Source: CAJINA01 sp964636125
Lineage (GTDB): Bacteria > Desulfobacterota > Desulfobacteria > Desulfobacterales > CAJINA01
NCBI GenBank assembly: GCA_964636125.1
Contig: CAZWPX010000005.1
Location: 82,697 to 146,696, forward strand
Reading direction: 5' to 3'
DNA: 64,000 bases
Below the pieces are notes generated by a model, which saw only the letters and a program-made list of their open reading frames with translations, was not told the origin of the DNA and made no database searches. Below are positions 59,269 through 64,000 of the stretch, piece by piece; position 1 is the stretch's first letter; each line of letters begins with the position of its first letter. Position numbers and translations under genes: made by a program.

Positions 59269-61256
59269 TCTTGCCCACCCAGGACTATCGCCGGACTTAT
59301 TTCAAGGTCCCGGATAAACTGCTGGAAGGCCTGGACGGCGTTGTCTATGGGATGGTCGGTTGGTTCAAAAGAAGAGCTATCTTCGAGAAATCACTAAAAG
59401 AACAGGCGGAGAAAATCAGTGCGGCCGCGGATAAGCTCCGGCATGTGTCTGACCGCAGAATGCGAAAACGCCTGCAGGAAATGCAGGACATGTTTCACCG
59501 CCAGGCAAAGGGGCACACAGAGATCGTTCCCGAAGCTCTGGCCGCTATCGTGGAAGTGGCGGACCGAACCCTCGGATTGAGGCCTTACCCGGTTCAGGTC
59601 ATGGGCGCCCTTGTCCTTTATAAAGGGCTCCTGGCAGAGATGGCGACCGGCGAGGGCAAAAGCCTCACCGCCGGTCTCACTGCAACATTGGCCGGGTGGA
59701 CGGGCAGACCCTGTCATATCATCACGGTCAACGACTATCTTGCCGGACGGGATGCAGACGAAATGCGGCCCTTTTATGCCTATTGCGGGGTGACCACGGG
59801 ATGCGTCGTGAGCCAGATGCCCTCGGAAGAGCGCCGGAAGAATTATACCCAGGGGGTCGTTTACACGACCAGCAAGGAAGTCACCGCTGATTTTCTAAGG
59901 GACCGTTTGTTGCTGGGGCCTTATCACGACGCTTCAAGAAGGCTTTTGCGGAAAATGCTACTTCCGGGATGGCAGGGGGCTGATGGCCTTGTGATGCGGG
60001 GGCTGGATACCGCCATTGTTGATGAGGCCGATAGTGTGTTGATTGATGAGGCGGTCACACCGTTGATTATCTCGCGCCCTCTTGAAAACAAGCCCATGAC
60101 TGAAGTGGTCGACACTGCCCGGGTCATTTCGGAAGCTCTGGTCCGCAGTATCGATTATAAAACGAATATTAAATATAAGGAAATTGTTCTGACAAAGGCA
60201 GGCATGGAGAAGCTTGGCACGCTTGCCCATGCCCTGCCCGGAATTTGGAAAGGGGAAGCCAGGCGTATTGAGCTTATAAAACAGACCCTTACTGCAAAGG
60301 AATTCTATAAGCTGGACAAACAGTACGTCGTCCAGGAGGGCAAGGTTGTTATTGTTGATGAGTTTACGGGCCGTCTCATGCCAAATCGTACCTGGCGACA
60401 AGGTTTACACCAGGCTGTGGAAGCCAAGGAGGGCCTTGAGATTACAAATCCCAGCGAGACGTTATCACGGCTTAGCTTTCAGCGATTTTTCCGATTTTTC
60501 AGGAAATTGTCCGGAATGACCGGAACCGCAAGCGCTGCGGCGGGCGAATTCTGGCACATATACGGTTTAAGAGTCGTGACGATCCCCACAAACAGGCCCT
60601 GCGTGCGGAAGGTCCTGCCCGACCAGGTGCATTCCAACACAGAGAACAAAAGAAGGGCTATTGTTGCCGAAATTGAACGGCTGCACCATTCGGAGCGGCC
60701 TGTGCTTGTGGGAACCCGAAGTGTCAGGGACAGTGAAACCCTGGGCACGATGCTGGAGTCCCGAGGGATCGCCTTTAACTTGCTCAATGCCATCCGCCAT
60801 GCCGAGGAGGCCAGAATCGTTGCGGATGCGGGTAAACACGGGAAAATTACAATCGCAACGAATATGGCCGGCAGGGGCACGGACATTAAATTGGGGCGCG
60901 GCGTCCGCGAAAAGGGGGGGCTGCATGTCATTGCCACCGAGCGGCACGAGTCTGCCCGTATTGACCGCCAACTGTTCGGCCGATGCGCCCGGCAGGGGGA
61001 TCCCGGCAGCGCCCAGGCGTTTATGAGTGTTGATGACGAACTCATCCAGAGATTTGTACCTGAAGCCATGCGCACCCGGCTCACCGGAGCGGTTGATGGC
61101 AATCTGCTCGGTGCGGCCAAAATAGCCAAGGGTGCCCTTCACATGGCGCAACGTGCGGCCCAGCGTATGGCCTTTAAACAGCGCCGCAACGTTCTCAAAA
61201 TGGATCATTGGCTGGAGGAGTCCCTGTCATTTACCGGATCGTCTCTGCGGTTTTAG
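59265..61256 (+). CDS. SecA-like ATPase, shortened
   Basis: TTG 59265 overlaps the M50 stop (TTGA), which is the likely start (663 residues); the frame is open back to GTG 59220. The motor is complete: ATGEGKSLTAGL (Walker A), IVDEADSVLIDEA (DEAD), FRKLSGMTGTA, IATNMAGRGTDIKLGRG and GRCARQGDPGSAQAF. It ends near AQRMAFKQRRNVLKMDHW, matching the first long helix of the SecA scaffold; the helical wing, the C-terminal linker and the zinc SEC-C motif are absent. Canonical SecA is over 800 residues, so this is an accessory, SecA2-like motor, probably for the LEPR-XLL protein encoded next. Confidence 0.88.
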   Translation: MILPTQDYRRTYFKVPDKLLEGLDGVVYGMVGWFKRRAIFEKSLKEQAEKISAAADKLRHVSDRRMRKRLQEMQDMFHRQAKGHTEIVPEALAAIVEVADRTLGLRPYPVQVMGALVLYKGLLAEMATGEGKSLTAGLTATLAGWTGRPCHIITVNDYLAGRDADEMRPFYAYCGVTTGCVVSQMPSEERRKNYTQGVVYTTSKEVTADFLRDRLLLGPYHDASRRLLRKMLLPGWQGADGLVMRGLDTAIVDEADSVLIDEAVTPLIISRPLENKPMTEVVDTARVISEALVRSIDYKTNIKYKEIVLTKAGMEKLGTLAHALPGIWKGEARRIELIKQTLTAKEFYKLDKQYVVQEGKVVIVDEFTGRLMPNRTWRQGLHQAVEAKEGLEITNPSETLSRLSFQRFFRFFRKLSGMTGTASAAAGEFWHIYGLRVVTIPTNRPCVRKVLPDQVHSNTENKRRAIVAEIERLHHSERPVLVGTRSVRDSETLGTMLESRGIAFNLLNAIRHAEEARIVADAGKHGKITIATNMAGRGTDIKLGRGVREKGGLHVIATERHESARIDRQLFGRCARQGDPGSAQAFMSVDDELIQRFVPEAMRTRLTGAVDGNLLGAAKIAKGALHMAQRAAQRMAFKQRRNVLKMDHWLEESLSFTGSSLRF

Positions 61257-61490
61257 GCTCCGGACAGCAAAATTATAGTGGGTATTGGCTTACCCAAGAA
61301 TATGCACCAAAATTATTTTTTCAAAAGTTCAATTATTGCGGTATGATATGAAAATGGGCACCGGGGCGGGTACAAAAATGTTTGCAATCATCTAATTAAT
61401 TCATATATATATTACGTTCAGTTGCATTTTATAGCGTCAATAATTGCTGAGGGGATGACCCTCGCTGGCAGTTAAATTCAGGTTACACCG

Positions 61491-61518
61491 TGTGGGCAGA
61501 CCAAACGCAACGCCCACA
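61491..61518. other. Hairpin between the SecA-like gene and the riboswitch
   Basis: TGTGGGC (61491-61497) pairs with GCCCACA (61512-61518) around a 14-base loop. It could act as a weak terminator for the export operon or as leader structure. The rest of 61257-61570 is AT-rich with no gene seen; any promoter of the adhesin transcript should lie here. Confidence 0.4.
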
Positions 61519-61570
61519 TGGATTTTGCATTATTCGCTTGCAAAAAAGTACCCCTGTTCGAAAATTTAAT

Positions 61571-61659
61571 CGGTTTTACAAGAGCAAAACCACCGTAAGG
61601 CGGTGGCGCTGAGCCACAGGTCTAAAGCTGAACCGCTATGACCGCCGGGCCGCTTTTTT
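61571..61659 (+). promoter_or_regulatory. GEMM-I-fold cyclic-dinucleotide riboswitch variant with terminator
   Basis: The stretch shows the c-di-GMP-I (GEMM-I) layout: AGAGCAAAACC, a hairpin CCACCG/CGGUGG with a UAAGG loop, then GAGCCACAGGUCUAA, a second stem (GGUC with GACC) whose UCUAAAG and UAUGA sides look like a tetraloop receptor, and finally GCCGGGCCGC. T6 follows directly at 61654-61659, so the expression platform is probably a terminator. By eye, the three pocket positions of the Vc2 aptamer (G20, A47, C92) read A, U and C here, so the ligand may not be c-di-GMP. It ends 30 bases before the start of the LEPR-XLL protein gene. Confidence 0.7.
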
Positions 61660-61689
61660 CTTCTGCAATCGCTGATTACAGGTGCCGGA

Positions 61690-64000
61690 TTGAAACCGAA
61701 GGAGCCCAGAAACTTATTTGAACTGGAACCACTGGAGCCGCGGGTCATGCTCTCAGCAGACCCCCTGCTTTCTGTTCAAATAAGTGCGCCGGATGAGCAG
61801 GACGATCTGCTGGATGTCGGCGACCCGGTTTCGCCTACTGAGGAAGTGCTCGTTTCGGGTGAAAACCTGACCTTCCAGCAACCTGAAATAGACACATCCG
61901 AATATCATCCATCCGACGGATTGGATGATATTTTTTTTGGCCTGGGCGATAACGATGACCCGGCTTTGGATGACTCTTCCAGGGAAGATTCTGATTCGGT
62001 ATCGGCCATAAATGCCAGTGTCACGATTACCAATTCGCCGGAGACAAACGGAACCCAAACTGAGTTAGACCTGACAAATTTTGCACTTACTCCGGCCCAG
62101 GCAGAATCCATTCTGGAGGAGCTGGGGCAGTTATCCAATCTCGGATACCATCTCGAGGGGCACAGTGATTTAGCTGACCCTCTCCCGCAGTTTCAGATAT
62201 CCTCAATCGGGAGCCTTACAGACCTTTATGAGGTTCTTGATTCACGGCTTTTCGTATCGGTTTATAAATATTTTAACCCGGGGCTTGACCCGCCCGGTAC
62301 CGGCGATCTGTTTCAAAATACCACTGATGGACTGCTTTCGGCGATAGAAAATGCTGCCGGTATCCATGATGATCTTGCTCTGACCTTAACCGGGTTTGCC
62401 GGCGGGTATGACGCTGCAACCAACGAGATTGTTTTATCGTTAATTCTGGGCGCAACCCGAACCGGTGATTTGCGTCTTAACCCCGGCGCTGATGCCGTAT
62501 CAGGGTCAACCCTTGATTCATCGGCATCTGCGAAATATACCTCAAATTCAAAAATCGATATTTCGTTCCGTATTGAACTTTCGGACGCGAACGAATTTTT
62601 TATCCCAACCACGCCTTTTTCTGGGCTTTCCGCCCCCGCTGCGATCCAGGTTAATCCTTCCTTAATATATACTGATCAGACCCTGGGCATTTCGATAATA
62701 GCTGATTCGCCGGCAAGTGGGGATAATGGAAATGATATCCATCTGACGATTGAATCCCCTCTTGTGGTCGATGACGTTATCGTCATCGGTGCCGGCGGCA
62801 CCCTTTCGGGTAATGGGGAAATTGTTGGCGGTGTCATCAACAACGGTGTGGTAAGCCCGGGCAATTCTCCCGGGATCCAGAACGTGGCTTCATTTACTCA
62901 GGGCTCAGGGGGAACGCTTGAGATTGAGATCTTTGGTGACACCCCCGGCGCCGGCGGCTACGACCAGATCAATGTGACCAATCTTGCGGATCTCGACGGC
63001 AAGATTTCAATTCTGCTTGATTCCGGATTTACGCCCTCACTGAATGACACCTTCGATTTCATGACCTTCGGGTCGGTGACCGGTGACTTTGCCGAATTTT
63101 CGAATCTCTGGATTGGAGATGGACTCTATTTCAAGCCGGTTTTGAGTGCCGACAAATACACGCTCCAGGTGGCACAGCTTCCGGGCAATATAGAAAATTT
63201 AAATTTCAGCACTGCTGATCAGGATAATTTACTTGAACTGATCGCTAACAAAGCCTCCGGGCCAATCACGATAAGCGGCAGTTTGGATATAGCGAATTTT
63301 GTAAGCGTCAGCGGCAGTCTTGCTTTTGAACGATCCGGAAGCCAGGTAAAGGTTGCTGTGGACAGTATGGATGCCGCCTTGACCACCGGCGACTTCAAGG
63401 TTGGTGTCGACAATGGTGATCTGGCCTTGATACTGAATGACGTTGGTACCATGGCAATGGAAGCCTCGGGCAACCTGATATTTGAAGGCGGCAGTTTTGG
63501 GAGCGCCTCCGGAACGGTGTCGGTGAAGTTCAACGATACGGGTGCAGACCTGACGAATTACAACGTTACCGTTGGGGCAGTGAGCAATACGATCACAGCT
63601 GCCAATGGTGATACGCTGGTTGAAATTACCAGCTTGGATGTGACCGTAACAGATTTTGTTAAGCTTACCGGAAATGTCGGGTTCAAGAAAAACGGTACAA
63701 GTGTTTTTGCAGTCGGCTCCAGCATTTCTGCAGAGCTCAGTGTTGGGGCATCGGCTAATATATCCTTAAACAACGCATCTTTTGGGCTGGAACTGGATAC
63801 TGCCCAGGCCGCATTCGAGCTTAAAGGCAGTTCATTGTCAGGCTCCCTTGAGGGCTTTGCATCCATTGGTGCATCCAATATTGTAGTCCAATACACCAAC
63901 GCTTCCACATCCGTTACCAGTGGCACCTCTTTTACCATAGGTTCAACGACGTACGACTTTACGGAAGACATCGCGGCGAGCACGATCGCGTTCAGCCTGA
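61690..64000 (+). CDS. LEPR-XLL giant repeat/adhesin protein, N-terminal part (runs off the window)
   Basis: The frame is open from TTG 61690 to the right edge (770 residues seen); an in-frame stop upstream at about 61639 limits other starts. The N-terminus reads EPRNLFELEPLEPRVMLSAD, the LEPR-XLL motif found at the start of very long surface proteins, instead of a signal peptide. An acidic low-complexity part follows (about 40-110), and near residues 390-500 a beta-helix repeat of the autotransporter-associated type (NNGVVSPGNSPGIQ, then GGTLEIEIFGD). Later sequence is strand-rich repeats (VSVSGSLAFERSGSQ). It is probably a secreted adhesin handled by the export genes just upstream and controlled by the riboswitch. 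Confidence 0.88.
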   Translation, partial: MKPKEPRNLFELEPLEPRVMLSADPLLSVQISAPDEQDDLLDVGDPVSPTEEVLVSGENLTFQQPEIDTSEYHPSDGLDDIFFGLGDNDDPALDDSSREDSDSVSAINASVTITNSPETNGTQTELDLTNFALTPAQAESILEELGQLSNLGYHLEGHSDLADPLPQFQISSIGSLTDLYEVLDSRLFVSVYKYFNPGLDPPGTGDLFQNTTDGLLSAIENAAGIHDDLALTLTGFAGGYDAATNEIVLSLILGATRTGDLRLNPGADAVSGSTLDSSASAKYTSNSKIDISFRIELSDANEFFIPTTPFSGLSAPAAIQVNPSLIYTDQTLGISIIADSPASGDNGNDIHLTIESPLVVDDVIVIGAGGTLSGNGEIVGGVINNGVVSPGNSPGIQNVASFTQGSGGTLEIEIFGDTPGAGGYDQINVTNLADLDGKISILLDSGFTPSLNDTFDFMTFGSVTGDFAEFSNLWIGDGLYFKPVLSADKYTLQVAQLPGNIENLNFSTADQDNLLELIANKASGPITISGSLDIANFVSVSGSLAFERSGSQVKVAVDSMDAALTTGDFKVGVDNGDLALILNDVGTMAMEASGNLIFEGGSFGSASGTVSVKFNDTGADLTNYNVTVGAVSNTITAANGDTLVEITSLDVTVTDFVKLTGNVGFKKNGTSVFAVGSSISAELSVGASANISLNNASFGLELDTAQAAFELKGSSLSGSLEGFASIGASNIVVQYTNASTSVTSGTSFTIGSTTYDFTEDIAASTIAFSL

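Overview
The window reads as chromosomal DNA of a strictly anaerobic, Gram-negative bacterium, most likely a sulfate-reducing or related member of the Desulfobacterota. The evidence is the mix of gene families: indolepyruvate:ferredoxin oxidoreductase, a ferredoxin-fused EtfA, TRAP transport, several molybdenum hydroxylases, DUF362 and DUF6599 proteins, and a LEPR-XLL adhesin. No rRNA, tRNA, transposase or CRISPR array was seen. The assignment is an inference from gene content, not from a marker gene.

Region 1 (1-11.1 kb) holds cofactor genes and mixed genes. It starts inside cobT (B12 lower ligand), followed by a frameshifted CMD-like gene, an old-yellow-enzyme reductase, a DUF374 acyltransferase, a Tat-exported DUF362 protein with a DUF6599 partner, and a single-domain response regulator. 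Next come five maturation genes for (possibly selenium-dependent) molybdenum hydroxylases: yqeC-like, xdhC-like, a yqeB-meaB fusion, a MoeA-like gene and a mocA-like gene. The fusion joins molybdenum-hydroxylase maturation to a B12-mutase chaperone, and both enzyme types are encoded downstream.

Region 2 (11-43.6 kb) is a large catabolic locus. The minus-strand part encodes a TRAP transporter, a three-subunit molybdenum hydroxylase, a PaaK-like CoA ligase, both subunits of an ATP-dependent hydantoinase/oxoprolinase, a two-subunit B12 acyl-CoA mutase, a GntR regulator, an acyl-CoA dehydrogenase, EtfAB and a class III CoA-transferase. This set matches, step for step, the pathway proposed for anaerobic indoleacetate breakdown in denitrifying Aromatoleum/Azoarcus. 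The divergent plus-strand part encodes a second, 4-hydroxybenzoyl-CoA-reductase-like molybdenum enzyme, a saccharopine-dehydrogenase-like protein, an aminotransferase and TrpB2. Indolepyruvate oxidoreductase IorAB follows, and then, on the minus strand, trpD behind a leader peptide and attenuator. Tryptophan and indole chemistry ties the block together. A triple GTATAC operator in the divergent promoter is the likely target of the GntR protein.

Region 3 (44-52 kb) carries envelope and housekeeping genes: two PAP2 phosphatases, small proteins, an epimerase remnant, DUF1499, a cupin, and the DUF3999/DUF2339 membrane pair.

Region 4 (52-64 kb) is the most unusual part. TolC, a periplasmic HlyD adaptor, a GAF-domain HlyD adaptor, a PqqD-like/M50 protease/HlyD hybrid and a shortened SecA-like ATPase are encoded in one direction. 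They are followed by a riboswitch of the cyclic-dinucleotide (GEMM-I) fold and a very long LEPR-XLL repeat protein that runs off the window. No type I ABC ATPase is present. This looks like a dedicated export machine for a giant adhesin that has no ordinary signal peptide.

Dispersed palindromic repeats occur in several intergenic regions, including a roughly 100-bp element present twice (near 6.4 kb and 44.0 kb).
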